A stretch of 42,034 nt of DNA from Armatimonadota bacterium (GCA_018268335.1 JAFDWT010000098.1:1-42034), one strand, 5' to 3'. Positions 8,328 through 17,168 are shown, counted from the stretch's first letter. Numbers and translations: made by a program. Notes: a model not told the origin generated them from the sequence alone.

Positions 8328-8732
8328 TCAGTCCGATATCTCTGATCGTGCTTTGAGGCGAGCAAGGACAGTAAGCATCCAAATGCCGCACATGGTGCCA
8401 ATCGGAACCAGCAATAGAGTGACGAGTGCAGCAACAACCGCGACCTTGCGGCCGTGACCGCGCCGTAAGCGCGAACCGGCGAATCCGCAAAGGAATGCAG
8501 CGCAAATGACTAGAGTCGTGATCGCCAGTCCTGCAAAGTTTGACCACTCAGAATATGGCCGCGCGGCAACAATGCCCGACCGTGCTAAGGCTTGATAATT
8601 CAAGGCCACAGCAAGTGCCAGAGCCAAAAGGCAGCCAACGGCGCTGAAGAGGCCTGCAACTACATAGAATCCTACAGCCAGATACCTGGCAGTAGCACCT
8701 TCTTGGCTTGGCTGCGGTATCAGCTCTGACAT
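8328..8732 (-). CDS. Small membrane protein, unknown
   Basis: 134 residues with three clear hydrophobic segments (about 17-43, 62-82 and 91-120), the second ending in a basic loop (RLRRGHGRK). No family recognised. The ATG at 8732 has a strong GGAGG seven bases upstream. It begins 15 bases after the aldo/keto reductase stop and is followed 22 bases later by the phosphodiesterase gene, so it is the middle gene of a three-gene minus-strand operon. Confidence 0.7.
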   Translation of the reverse strand: MSELIPQPSQEGATARYLAVGFYVVAGLFSAVGCLLALALAVALNYQALARSGIVAARPYSEWSNFAGLAITTLVICAAFLCGFAGSRLRRGHGRKVAVVAALVTLLLVPIGTMCGIWMLTVLARLKARSEISD

Positions 8733-8747
8733 TTCGCCTCCAGACAC

Positions 8748-9776
8748 CTACACGGGCCAAGGGTTGCGGCTGAAGCCGTATTGGTGCCAGTACGGGTAAG
8801 CCATCGGCGTCGCGCTGGCGGCGTCGAGCTTCTTGACGTGCTCGGCGGTCAGGTTCCAGCCGACGGCCCCGAGGTTGGCCACGAGCTGCTCCTCCGTCCG
8901 GGCGCCGATGATGACGGTGCTCACCGTCGGACGTTGCAGCAGCCAGTTCAGGGCGACTTGCGGCACCGTCTTGCCGACCTCGGCCGCCACTGCGTCAAGG
9001 GCATCGACGACTTGGTACAGGTACTCGTCGGGCACCTGGGGGCCGCCGTCTTTGGCGACCTGGTTGTTCAGGCGCGACGTTTCGGGCATCGGCTGCCCCC
9101 GGCGGATCTTGCCGGTCAGGCGGCCCCAGCCGAGCGGGCTCCAAACGACCGCCCCGACGCCCTGGTCGAGGCCGACCTGCATGAGGTCCCACTCATAGTC
9201 ACGGCCGACCAGCGAATAGTACGCCTGGTGGGCGACGTACCGCTCCAGGCCGAGCCGGTCGGCGGCGGCGAGCGACTTCATGAGGTGCCAGCCGCTGAAG
9301 TTCGAGCAGCCCAGGTACCGGATCTTGCCCTGCTTGACCATCAGGTCGAGAGTCTGCAAAGTCTCCTCAACCGGAGTCAGCGCGTCGAAAGCGTGCAGTT
9401 GGAACAGGTCGATGTAGTCGGTGCCGAGGCGCTTGAGGCTGCCCTCGACTGCGGCAATCAGGTGCTGGCGGGACGAGCCGACATCGTTCGGCCCCGGCCC
9501 AAAGGTGAAGGTGGCCTTAGTCGAAATCAGCACCTGGTCGCGCCGCCCTTTGATGGCCGCGCCGAGGATCTCCTCCGCCACGCCGCCGCTGTAGACGTCG
9601 GCGCTGTCGAACATGGTGCAGCCGTGCTCCAGACAGACGTCGACCATGCGCGTGGCCTCGGCCAGCTGGTTAGAGCCGAAGCCTTCGAAGAAGACGCCCT
9701 TGCCTCCAAATGTGCCGGTCCCCAGCGTGAGGGCCGGCACCTTGAGCCCCGAGCGGCCGAGCAAGCGATGTTCCAT
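8748..9776 (-). CDS. Aldo/keto reductase
   Basis: 342-residue NADPH-dependent oxidoreductase of the AKR superfamily. N-terminal MEHRLLGRSGLKVPALTLG is typical. The catalytic tetrad can be placed as Asp/Tyr in FDSADVYSGG, Lys in LISTKATF and His in LFQLHAFD. The C-terminal cofactor region reads TVIIGARTEEQL. The layout is that of the YghZ/IolS-like bacterial AKRs; substrate unknown. The ATG at 9776 has AAGGA upstream, and 12 further in-frame codons are discarded for lack of homology. Divergent from the small membrane-protein gene at 9830. Confidence 0.93.
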   Translation of the reverse strand: MEHRLLGRSGLKVPALTLGTGTFGGKGVFFEGFGSNQLAEATRMVDVCLEHGCTMFDSADVYSGGVAEEILGAAIKGRRDQVLISTKATFTFGPGPNDVGSSRQHLIAAVEGSLKRLGTDYIDLFQLHAFDALTPVEETLQTLDLMVKQGKIRYLGCSNFSGWHLMKSLAAADRLGLERYVAHQAYYSLVGRDYEWDLMQVGLDQGVGAVVWSPLGWGRLTGKIRRGQPMPETSRLNNQVAKDGGPQVPDEYLYQVVDALDAVAAEVGKTVPQVALNWLLQRPTVSTVIIGARTEEQLVANLGAVGWNLTAEHVKKLDAASATPMAYPYWHQYGFSRNPWPV

Positions 9777-9829
9777 GGGTTCCTTGATTGTGTACGCCGC
9801 ATGCAACGACACCGTCGCTAGCCTGAGTA

Positions 9830-10075
9830 GTGACAGCTGGAGATGTCATTTCCTTGGGCTTTATCTTCCTTCTCGCGGTGATCTTGATCGTGCTTGGGCT
9901 CAAACAGGAGGAGCTCTACGGCAAAGAAGCGGCAGTCTTCGGTGCCCTGACTTTGGCTTTCTTCATCGCTTACGGGTTGTTGCCGAATGCCCGGATCATG
10001 GTCATCATCCCTCAGGCGATCGTCGACCTCGTCCTCATTTTCAAGCTCTTCGGCGACAATCTCAGCGGCCGGTGA
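9830..10075 (+). CDS. Small membrane protein, unknown
   Basis: 81 residues starting with GTG, the only in-frame start. Two or three hydrophobic segments (about 7-23, 36-50 and 56-72) are separated by a short charged loop (KQEELYGKE). No family recognised. It ends 23 bases before the GH53 gene on the same strand and starts 53 bases from the divergent aldo/keto reductase gene, so it may lead an operon with the galactanase. Confidence 0.55.
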   Translation: MTAGDVISLGFIFLLAVILIVLGLKQEELYGKEAAVFGALTLAFFIAYGLLPNARIMVIIPQAIVDLVLIFKLFGDNLSGR

Positions 10076-10098
10076 CCCGGGTGTAAGATCAAAGGGCC

Positions 10099-11133
10099 AT
10101 GACGCTGTTGTCGCTGGTCGCGCTGGTCGGAGCCCATGCCATGCTGAACACAATGGCCGAGAAGCCACAAGATTTCGCCTACGGTGCCGACCTGTCGTTC
10201 GCCCGCCATCACGAAAGCCAAGGCCGGGTCTTCTACGACGGCGACAAGGCCAAGCCGGTGCTGCAGATCTACCGCGACCACGGGCACAACTGGATCCGGC
10301 TGCGCGCCTTTGTCGAGCCAGTGAAAGACGGGCTGCCCAACGGCCTGGACTACACCATCGCCATGGCCAAAGACGCCAAAAGACTGGGTTTCAAGTTCCT
10401 GCTCGACTTCCACTACTCCCAAACCTGGGCCGACCCCGGCCACCAGCCCTGCCCCGACGCCTGGCTGCCCCTGACCGACCAGGAACGCACTCAAAAGGTG
10501 CAGTCTTACACCGCCGAAACCGTCGCCGCCTTTCGCCAGGCCGGTGTCTTGCCCGAAATGGTGCAAGTCGGCAACGAGGTGCGGGTGGGAATGATGTGGC
10601 CAAGCGGCAAACTGCCGGCTCATTGGGACACTTTTGCAGGCTATGTCAAGGCAGGGATCGCCGGCGTCCGGGAGGGCGCAGGCAAGGGTCGCCAGCCCAG
10701 GATCATGGTCCACTACGACAACGGCGCTGACTGGAAGGGCGCGGAGCAGTTCTGGGACAAGCTGTTCTCCTACGGGATCACCCTCGACGTAGTCGGCTAC
10801 AGCTACTACCCTTGGTGGCATGGCACACTGGCCCAGATGAAGGAGTGCTTCGACGGTACGGCCCGCAAGTACGGCAAGGAAGTCTGGGCGGTCGAGACTG
10901 CCTATCACATGGCGGCCAGCCCCGAGACGCGCGGCCAGAAAATGCCGTTCCCCGAGACGCCCGAGGGACAGGCGTCGTTCCTACGGTCGGTGGCCCAGGC
11001 GGTTAAAGAGGTGCCAGGCGGGCTGGGGACGGGGGTCTTCTGGTGGGAACCGACCCTGGCCGAGATCTCCACGCGCGGTTGCTTCGACCCAAAAGGCAAG
11101 GCCCTGCCTGCGGTTTATGCGTTTGAGAAGTGA
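10099..11133 (+). CDS. Arabinogalactan endo-beta-1,4-galactanase (GH53)
   Basis: 344 residues with a probable signal peptide (first ~20, ending near AHA). The mature part has the GH53 pattern: FAYGADLSF at the start of the barrel, WIRLRAFV, LLDFHYSQTWADPG, VQVGNEV with the likely acid/base Glu160, and VWAVETAY with the likely nucleophile Glu266. FWWEP lies near the end. GH53 enzymes cut beta-1,4-galactan side chains of plant pectin. The length agrees with a single-domain enzyme and no carbohydrate-binding module is attached. It is probably periplasmic or secreted. Confidence 0.92.
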   Translation: MTLLSLVALVGAHAMLNTMAEKPQDFAYGADLSFARHHESQGRVFYDGDKAKPVLQIYRDHGHNWIRLRAFVEPVKDGLPNGLDYTIAMAKDAKRLGFKFLLDFHYSQTWADPGHQPCPDAWLPLTDQERTQKVQSYTAETVAAFRQAGVLPEMVQVGNEVRVGMMWPSGKLPAHWDTFAGYVKAGIAGVREGAGKGRQPRIMVHYDNGADWKGAEQFWDKLFSYGITLDVVGYSYYPWWHGTLAQMKECFDGTARKYGKEVWAVETAYHMAASPETRGQKMPFPETPEGQASFLRSVAQAVKEVPGGLGTGVFWWEPTLAEISTRGCFDPKGKALPAVYAFEK

Positions 11134-11299
11134 TGATTTCCGTGTTAACGATCGCGACCCTGAAGCCTCGGTTGCCTTCGCGAGCCCAGGTATCCTTCTT
11201 TGCACCTGGTCGTTGAGAGCCGTGGGGCGTCGCGTTGAATTGACCTTCCGCCGAACCTGCTGGCCCGCCGGGTGAAAATTAAAAGGACTTACAACCAGC

Positions 11300-13096
11300 A
11301 TGAAGAAAGCCCCCGCACGACAGCGCAAGCCGTCTGTCCGCACTTCGAAATCCGCCCCCGCCGGGCGCAACAATGCCCGTCGGCCCGATGAGATCGAGAT
11401 CCTCGTCAACTGCAGTAGCCGCGAGACGCGCATCGCCGTCCTCGAAGACCGGCAGCTGATGGAATACCGCGTCGAGCGCGAAGAGCGCGTCGTCGGCAGC
11501 ATTTTCAAGGGGATCGTCCAAAACGTCCTGCCCGGCATGGACGCCGCCTTCGTCGACATCGGCCTGGAGCGCAACGCGTTCCTCTACGTCGCCGACATCA
11601 TCCCCGACGACGCCACCGACAACAGCCCGGCCAGCGTCCGCCGCTCCGAACTGCGCCGCCGCAAGATCAAGGAACTGATCCGCCCCGGCCAGGAGCTAAT
11701 GGTCCAAGTCACCAAGGGCCCGCGTGGCACCAAGGGCGCCCGCGTCACCACGCGCATCAGCCTCCCCGGTCGCTACGTCGTGCTAATGCCCGAGGGCAAC
11801 CACGTCGGCGTCAGCCGCAAGATCGAAGACCGCCGCGAACGCGACCGCCTCAAAAGAGTCGGCGACGCCCTGGTGCCGGACGGCTTCGGCCTCATCCTCC
11901 GCACCGAGTGCGAGCAGCGTACCGAGGCCGAACTCCGCGCTGACATCCAGTTCCTGCAACAACTGTGGAGCCAAGTTCTCGAGCAGGCCAAGCGCCTCCG
12001 CGCCCCCGCCGTCGTCCACCGCGACCAGACCCTTTTGTACCGCACGATCCGCGACATCTTCGGCGAAGAGATCGACAAGCTCGTCATCGACGACCCCGAG
12101 GAATACGAAAAGGTCAGCCTGGTCGCCGGGATGGTCGCCCCCAAGCTGCTCGACAAGATCGCGCTCTATGACAAAGAGCAGCCGATCTTCGACCACTACA
12201 ACATCGAGAAAGACCTCGACCAACTGCTGGAGCACAAGGTGTGGCTCCGCAGCGGCGGTTACCTGATCATCGACGAGACCGAGGCCCTGACCGCCATCGA
12301 CGTCAACACGGGCAAACAAGTAGGCAGCACCAGCCTCAGCGACACCATCCTCAAGGCCAACATGGAGGCCGCCGACGAGGCCGCCCGCCAGCTGCGCCTG
12401 CGCGACATGGGCGGCATCATCGTCGTCGACTTCATCGACATGGAGAGCGCCGACGACAAGAAGAAGGTGCTCGACCACTTCGAGAAGGTGCTGGCCAAGG
12501 ACCGCGCCCGCACCCGCGTCGGGCGGATTTCGTCTTTGGGCCTCGTTGAGATCACAAGGAAGCGCACCGGCGAGAGCGTCACCGAGGCGATCACCCACAC
12601 CTGCCCGACCTGCGAGGGCCGGGGCCGCGTGCCCAGCACCGACACGGTCAGCGTCTGGATCGAGCGCGAGATGCGCCGCCGCCTGCGCGAGCCTGGCACG
12701 GCCTTCTATGTCGAGTGCCACCCGGCGGTCGTCGAGGCGCTGATCGGCGGCGACGGCGAGTTCATCGAGGAGCTGGAGCACGACCTCAAGCGCGGCCTCT
12801 ATATCCGAGCCAACGTCGATTTTGAAATTGACGAGTTCGAGATCGTCGGCGGCACTATCGAAGAGATGGACGCCACACACATGGGCTACCGCCGGGCACA
12901 GGTCTTGGAAGCCAACATCCGCCGCTCGGCGGTGGAAGGCGCGGACAAGGCGATCGGCTGGACCGACCAGGGCTTCTATGTCGAGCTGCTGGACGGCCGC
13001 GACCTGATCGGCCAACGGGCCAAGATCGTCCTCCAAGACATCCGCCGCTCGTTCGCGGTGGCCGATGTGATCATGAGCGGCAGAAGGTCAGGCTAG
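11300..13096 (+). CDS. rng: Ribonuclease G/E with extra C-terminal domain
   Basis: 598-residue endoribonuclease for rRNA maturation and mRNA turnover. A basic tail (1-30) precedes an S1-like segment (~38-130, GSIFKGIVQNVLPGM, FVDIG). The DNase I-like catalytic site has Mg ligands Asp334 (AIDVNTG) and Asp377 (VVDFIDM). The Zn link CPTCEGRGR is at 435-443. RNase G is usually ~490 residues; about 100 more follow here, ending in a segment (ELLDGRDLIGQRAKIVL) that looks like a TRAM RNA-binding domain. The ATG has AAAAGGA upstream. The 166-base gap before it shows no recognisable gene or clear promoter. Confidence 0.95.
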   Translation: MKKAPARQRKPSVRTSKSAPAGRNNARRPDEIEILVNCSSRETRIAVLEDRQLMEYRVEREERVVGSIFKGIVQNVLPGMDAAFVDIGLERNAFLYVADIIPDDATDNSPASVRRSELRRRKIKELIRPGQELMVQVTKGPRGTKGARVTTRISLPGRYVVLMPEGNHVGVSRKIEDRRERDRLKRVGDALVPDGFGLILRTECEQRTEAELRADIQFLQQLWSQVLEQAKRLRAPAVVHRDQTLLYRTIRDIFGEEIDKLVIDDPEEYEKVSLVAGMVAPKLLDKIALYDKEQPIFDHYNIEKDLDQLLEHKVWLRSGGYLIIDETEALTAIDVNTGKQVGSTSLSDTILKANMEAADEAARQLRLRDMGGIIVVDFIDMESADDKKKVLDHFEKVLAKDRARTRVGRISSLGLVEITRKRTGESVTEAITHTCPTCEGRGRVPSTDTVSVWIEREMRRRLREPGTAFYVECHPAVVEALIGGDGEFIEELEHDLKRGLYIRANVDFEIDEFEIVGGTIEEMDATHMGYRRAQVLEANIRRSAVEGADKAIGWTDQGFYVELLDGRDLIGQRAKIVLQDIRRSFAVADVIMSGRRSG

Positions 13097-13116
13097 TCGC
13101 TAATCTGCACCTCGGT

Positions 13117-13155
13117 TCAGCCTGCCTGGCGGGCTGACCCTAGCTTCAAAGCTAG
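13117..13155 (+). terminator. Tandem hairpins after rng
   Basis: TCAGCC (13117-13122) pairs with GGCTGA (13132-13137), and CTAGCTT (13140-13146) with AAGCTAG (13149-13155), only two bases between the second pair of arms. They begin 21 bases after the rng stop and end 13 bases before the next start. Neither is followed by a U-run, so they could be weak terminators, RNA-stability elements or an RNase G self-regulation site. Confidence 0.35.
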
Positions 13156-13168
13156 CCCAAGAACCATA

Positions 13169-13786
13169 ATGGAGCCCATGGCCGACATTGCCGCGGTTTG
13201 GCACGAGGCGCTTCCCGAGATCATGGGCGGCGTGACGGGCGTCGGCGTCTGGACGGCCCTGAAGACGGCGGTGCCGATTGCCGCCGAAGACGGCCTGCTT
13301 GTCCTCGGCCTGCCGGACGCATCGAGCGGCCTGGCCGGCCACCTCAAGCTCGCCGCCCCGCGCAAGATGGTGGAGGACACCCTTTCCGCCCGCCTCGGCT
13401 CACCGGTCGTGCTGCGCGTGATCGCGGGGACATCCGCCCACGACTGGGAGACCGAGAAAAAGCGCGACGTAGAGAAACGCCGCCTGCAAGAGCAAGCCCT
13501 GGCCCGGCAACGCGCCGAGGTTCTGGCGGGCAAAAGCTGGGAGTCGATCTACGAGCAGCTCAGTCGGCAATACGCGACCACGCCGAACCGCAGCCTGCCG
13601 CAAAACCGCGCCAGGTTCCTCCAGGAGGCTATCGCCATCGTCGCCCAGGCCCTGATCGACACCCCGATCAGCGACGAGATGGCCGAGCGGAACTACGCGC
13701 GGTGCCTGGAGCGCGTCGCCCAGTACAGCGAAGTCCCCAGCACTATGGTCGCGATGATGGTGCTCGAGAAGTCGTTTGAGGGATGA
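13169..13786 (+). CDS. Protein with DnaA domain I-like N-terminus
   Basis: 205 residues, no named family recognised. Residues ~10-85 read like the DnaA oligomerisation domain: a Trp-containing first helix (VWHEALPEI), a second helix with Trp (VWTALKT), a beta hairpin (DGLLVLGLP) and a C-terminal helix-strand (VEDTLSARLGSPVVLRVI). This is the order seen in DnaA domain I. A charged helix likely to form a coiled coil (~93-120) and a helical tail follow. There is no AAA+ or DNA-binding domain. The resemblance is by eye. An ATG three codons later (13178) is an alternative start. Its end overlaps the MBL gene (ATGA). Confidence 0.65.
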   Translation: MEPMADIAAVWHEALPEIMGGVTGVGVWTALKTAVPIAAEDGLLVLGLPDASSGLAGHLKLAAPRKMVEDTLSARLGSPVVLRVIAGTSAHDWETEKKRDVEKRRLQEQALARQRAEVLAGKSWESIYEQLSRQYATTPNRSLPQNRARFLQEAIAIVAQALIDTPISDEMAERNYARCLERVAQYSEVPSTMVAMMVLEKSFEG

Positions 13787-14550
13787 GCGGCGGCACCGCG
13801 ACCATCCTGGGCTCGGGGACGAGCACGGGCGTCCCCAGCCTCGGAACATCCTATCCGCCTGATTATCTGGCCGACCCGCGCAACCACCGGATGCGCGCCT
13901 CCTTGCTTTTGCGCGGGCCGAGCGGCAACGTCCTGGTCGACTGTGGTCCCGACGTCCGCACCCAACTCCTGCGGGCGGGCTGCATGGGCCTCGAGTGCGT
14001 CCACCTGACCCACGGCCACGCCGACCACATCATGGGGATGGACGACCTGCGCACCTTTTGCCTCAAGAAGGGCGGGCCGATGCGGATTTATGCCGACGAG
14101 CCGACGCAGGCCGACATCCAGAGAATCTTCCCCTATGCCTTCGCACCGTTTCCAGAGGGGATCATGGTGCCTCGGTTTGACATTGTCACGATGCCCGACA
14201 GCTATCAGGCCGGCGGGCTGACGATCGAGTGCGTCTTGGTCGAACACGGCCCGCTCGCCTATTGCGGCGTGAAAGTCGGTGGCTTTGCCTATCTCTCCGA
14301 CGTCAGCCGCATCCCCGCCGAGTCGGCCGCTCAACTCATGGGGCTGGACACGCTAGTCCTCGACGCCGTGCGGATCAGACCCCATCCAAACCATTTTCAC
14401 TTCGACAAAGCGGTGGAGGTCGCCCTCGAGCTGGGGGCCAAAACCACCTATCTGACCCACCTGTGCGACGACTTTGACCACGCGGAGACCGAAGCGCGGC
14501 TCCCTGCTCAGATCAGGTTAGCCTACGACGGCCTTGACATACCGCTTTAG
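13783..14550 (+). CDS. MBL-fold metal-dependent hydrolase (PhnP-like)
   Basis: 255 residues of metallo-beta-lactamase fold. GSGTSTGVPSLG opens the protein as in PhnP/RNase Z-type members. The metal motif HLTHGHADHIMGMDDLR at ~84-100 gives His-x-His-x-Asp-His, FAYLSDVS supplies the bridging Asp, and TYLTHLCDDFDH carries the last His. PhnP-type enzymes are phosphodiesterases (cyclic ribose phosphate). With no phn genes nearby, the substrate stays open. It starts inside the stop of the preceding gene, so the two are translationally coupled. Confidence 0.9.
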   Translation: MSGGTATILGSGTSTGVPSLGTSYPPDYLADPRNHRMRASLLLRGPSGNVLVDCGPDVRTQLLRAGCMGLECVHLTHGHADHIMGMDDLRTFCLKKGGPMRIYADEPTQADIQRIFPYAFAPFPEGIMVPRFDIVTMPDSYQAGGLTIECVLVEHGPLAYCGVKVGGFAYLSDVSRIPAESAAQLMGLDTLVLDAVRIRPHPNHFHFDKAVEVALELGAKTTYLTHLCDDFDHAETEARLPAQIRLAYDGLDIPL

Positions 14551-14663
14551 GCATCCAGGTAAGAATACTTGAGAAGGTGAGTCAAGTTTGCCCTAATGAG
14601 CGTCCCTACAATAGCCAGTATTCATACTGTGGCAGCTTGTGATCACGGCTTCCGGGTGTGGGT

Positions 14664-14888
14664 ATGGCTAAAGTCGTAGCCGGCCTGATGGCTATGGTCG
14701 CTCTGGGTGCGAGTGTCTTGTCGGGGGCGGAGCCCTGGACATGCCTGGCGCGCGGGGCCATCGCGTATGTCGTAGGCAACGTGGCGGGGGCGTTTTGGGA
14801 AGCGCTCGCGAAACGAGTGCCCACGGTCGTACAACAGGCCGCTCACGATGAGGCGGAAGAATTGCTGGACGAACAGCTGGCCGCCTAA
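14664..14888 (+). CDS. Small hydrophobic protein upstream of sigma factor, unknown
   Basis: 74 residues from the ATG (a GTG two codons earlier is an alternative). Residues ~3-20 are hydrophobic and could be a signal or membrane anchor. A second moderately hydrophobic helix (ARGAIAYVVGNVAGAFWEAL) is followed by an acidic tail (HDEAEELLDEQLAA). No family recognised. It ends 21 bases before the sigma-factor ATG on the same strand, so they are likely co-transcribed. Confidence 0.55.
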   Translation: MAKVVAGLMAMVALGASVLSGAEPWTCLARGAIAYVVGNVAGAFWEALAKRVPTVVQQAAHDEAEELLDEQLAA

Positions 14889-14909
14889 AACTTGGAGCCC
14901 TTTTTTCAC

Positions 14910-15695
14910 ATGCCTCTGTCACCCGACCTCTTGCAACGGACCTGGATCGACTACAAGGTCTACAAGAACCCGACCGCCCGCGTCGACCTGATCAACCACT
15001 ATTCGTACTTGGTGAAGATCACGGCAGGAAGGCTGGTCACCAGTGTCCCTGGCGGACTGGACCGCGACGACCTGGTCAGCGCCGGCGTCATTGGCCTCAT
15101 CAAGAGCGTCGACCAATACGACCCCACACGGGACGTCAAGTTTGAGACCTACGCGATCGCCCTCATCCGGGGTGCGATCCTGGAGATGCTCCGCGACGAG
15201 GACTGGGTGCCCCGCTCCATCCGCGAGAAGCTGAAGGCGCTCGACAGGGCGCAGACAAAATTGGAGACCGAGTTCGGCCGTCCCGCCTCAGTCCGCGAAC
15301 TGGGTGATTACCTGTCGATGTCGGACCAAGAGGTCAACGACCTGCTCGTCCGAGTGGGCCGGACCAATGTGTACAGCTTGGACGACGTCGTCGGCGGCGG
15401 CAGCCAAGACGGCGACGACCACATCCACTTTGTCGAGATGATCGTCGACGAGGACGCCAACCCGGGCAGCGAGATCGAGGGCAAAGAGCTGCGCCGCATC
15501 ATGGCGAACGGCGTCGACCGGCTACCCGAGCGCGAGCGCTTGGTCATCGCCCTGTACTACTTCGAGGGCCTGACCTTTAAGGAGATCGGCAAAGTTTTAG
15601 GTGTCAGCGAAAGCCGTGTGTACCAACTGCACACGCAAGCGATGGGTAGGTTGCGCAACTTTATGCGCGATGAGGGGGCGGCTCACGTCGCCTAG
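14910..15695 (+). CDS. RNA polymerase sigma factor, FliA/WhiG type
   Basis: 261 residues from the ATG at 14910, with GGAG 12 bases upstream. Region 2 covers ~20-95 (GLDRDDLVSAGVIGLIKSVD; YDPTRDVKFETYA). Region 3 (~100-165) contains ELGDYLSMSDQEV. Region 4 (~195-250) contains LPERERLVIALYYFEGLTFKEIGKVLGVSESRVYQLH, the -35-binding helix-turn-helix. This is the group-3 architecture of flagellar FliA and sporulation WhiG. No flagellar genes or FlgM-like anti-sigma are visible in the window, so its regulon is unknown. Confidence 0.93.
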   Translation: MPLSPDLLQRTWIDYKVYKNPTARVDLINHYSYLVKITAGRLVTSVPGGLDRDDLVSAGVIGLIKSVDQYDPTRDVKFETYAIALIRGAILEMLRDEDWVPRSIREKLKALDRAQTKLETEFGRPASVRELGDYLSMSDQEVNDLLVRVGRTNVYSLDDVVGGGSQDGDDHIHFVEMIVDEDANPGSEIEGKELRRIMANGVDRLPERERLVIALYYFEGLTFKEIGKVLGVSESRVYQLHTQAMGRLRNFMRDEGAAHVA

Positions 15696-15703
15696 CGGCG
15701 TCC

Positions 15704-15913
15704 ATGGATTCAATCAACCGTATCGTTCCTGTCACCCCAGTCAACACGGCCAACGTCTATGGCGTCGACCGCGACAGGAAAGAACGGCCCCGGCAACAGC
15801 CCGAAGAACACAAGGACAACCACGGAGACGTGGTGGAAATCCACGACGAAGTTGTGGAGCCCGAACCGCACGAAGCCCCATCCGAACACCACGACGTCGA
15901 TATTTCGGCCTAG
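15704..15913 (+). CDS. Small acidic/His-rich protein behind sigma factor, unknown
   Basis: 69 residues, beginning 8 bases after the sigma-factor stop. After a short hydrophobic N-terminus (INRIVPVTPVNTANVYGV) the chain is highly charged, rich in Glu, His, Asp and Pro, with no Cys. It is too short to classify. The tight spacing suggests a real product of the sigma operon; an anti-sigma-like role is a guess with no sequence support beyond position. Confidence 0.5.
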   Translation: MDSINRIVPVTPVNTANVYGVDRDRKERPRQQPEEHKDNHGDVVEIHDEVVEPEPHEAPSEHHDVDISA

Positions 15914-16015
15914 GGCTGTGGCACACTTTGCAGCGACATGTTGTTCGACAAGGAGTGTCGTCGGTCTATTGCCCTGTCTAACATGCATTGAGGAACCGAA
16001 AACAAGGAAGGACAT

Positions 16016-17146
16016 ATGAGTAGGATTCGTGCCTTTTGTGGTCTGGCGGTGCTCGCCGGGCTCATTCTGTCTGCGGGCTGCAACAACAACAGCGGCAGCG
16101 TCGCCAATGTCTCGGGCGACAGCCTGACCCGCGACGAGTTCATCGACCAGCTGCAGACCAAGCGGACTGTCCGCGTCGTGGGCAACAACGGCCAGGTGGT
16201 CGAGGCCCGCGTCGCTGACACGCTGGCTTTCCAAGCCATGCAGGACTTGGTGACGCGAAAAATCGTCATGCAGTTGGCCAAGGACGAGAAGGTCGCGCCC
16301 ACGGAGAAGGAAGTCGACGCAGAAATCGAATTTCGGACAAAGCTCGAGCCGGCGTTCATCAAGGAACTGCAGGCCATGGGCTTTACCCTCCAAGGCATTC
16401 GCCAAAACGTCATGTCCGAACTGGCGCAAGAGCGCTTGCTGACCAAAGGCATCACCGTTACCGATGCCGAAGTCGACAAGTTCATTGCGGACAACCCCAA
16501 CCAGTTCAAGGAGCCTGCGCAAGTCGACTTGACTTGGATTTTTGCCAAGACAGAAGACAAGAAGAACCAAGCCCAAAAGGCACTGGACAGCGGCATGCTC
16601 TTCAAGATGGCGGCGCGACAATATAGCGACGCACCCAACGCTGCGGCCACCGACGGGAAATTTCCTGTCCGTGACTTGAGCGCCTTGGCACCAGAACTCC
16701 GGACCAAGCTTGAGGCTACTGAGCCGGGCAAGACAACCGACTGGATCGTCGCCTCCGAAGGCTCCGCCAAGTTCTTCGTCAACTCCAAGACGGCCGAAAA
16801 GAAAATCGAGATCACGAAAGAACGCAGAGAACTCCTCCGACGTCGCATGGCGATCAAGCGCGGCAGCGAAGCCAGCGACCTGACCAAACGCGTCCAAGAG
16901 AAGCTCCGCAACGCCAAGATCGACGTCCAGGACAACGCGCTGAAAGATATGTGGAAGCGGTTTGAAGAGAAGCTGAAGCAGTCGGCTTCCAACGCCAAGT
17001 TGCCTGAGACCACGACTGGAGGCTCCGGCGGAACGACTCCGGCTCCAGGCACAACCGGTTCGACACCTGCGCCGGCTCCCGCTGGCGAGACCGCGCCAGC
17101 CACCGGGACGACGACAGGAACGACTACTGGCACCACGACCGGCTGA
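16016..17146 (+). CDS. SurA/PrsA-like peptidyl-prolyl isomerase lipoprotein
   Basis: 376 residues. A lipoprotein signal peptide ends in LSAGC (Cys22), so the protein is anchored to the periplasmic face of a membrane. A SurA-N-like helical chaperone part (~30-165) holds DEFIDQLQ and TEKEVDAEI. A parvulin-like domain (~175-265) follows with the FKMAARQYSD helix and GKFPVRDLSAL loop. It then ends in a helical segment and a Thr/Gly/Pro tail of low complexity (last ~45 residues). It probably assists folding of exported proteins. Whether the parvulin site is active cannot be judged. AAGGAAGG sits 5 bases before the ATG. Confidence 0.85.
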   Translation: MSRIRAFCGLAVLAGLILSAGCNNNSGSVANVSGDSLTRDEFIDQLQTKRTVRVVGNNGQVVEARVADTLAFQAMQDLVTRKIVMQLAKDEKVAPTEKEVDAEIEFRTKLEPAFIKELQAMGFTLQGIRQNVMSELAQERLLTKGITVTDAEVDKFIADNPNQFKEPAQVDLTWIFAKTEDKKNQAQKALDSGMLFKMAARQYSDAPNAAATDGKFPVRDLSALAPELRTKLEATEPGKTTDWIVASEGSAKFFVNSKTAEKKIEITKERRELLRRRMAIKRGSEASDLTKRVQEKLRNAKIDVQDNALKDMWKRFEEKLKQSASNAKLPETTTGGSGGTTPAPGTTGSTPAPAPAGETAPATGTTTGTTTGTTTG

Positions 17147-17168
17147 CGGCAACCAGTCATCAAATGAA

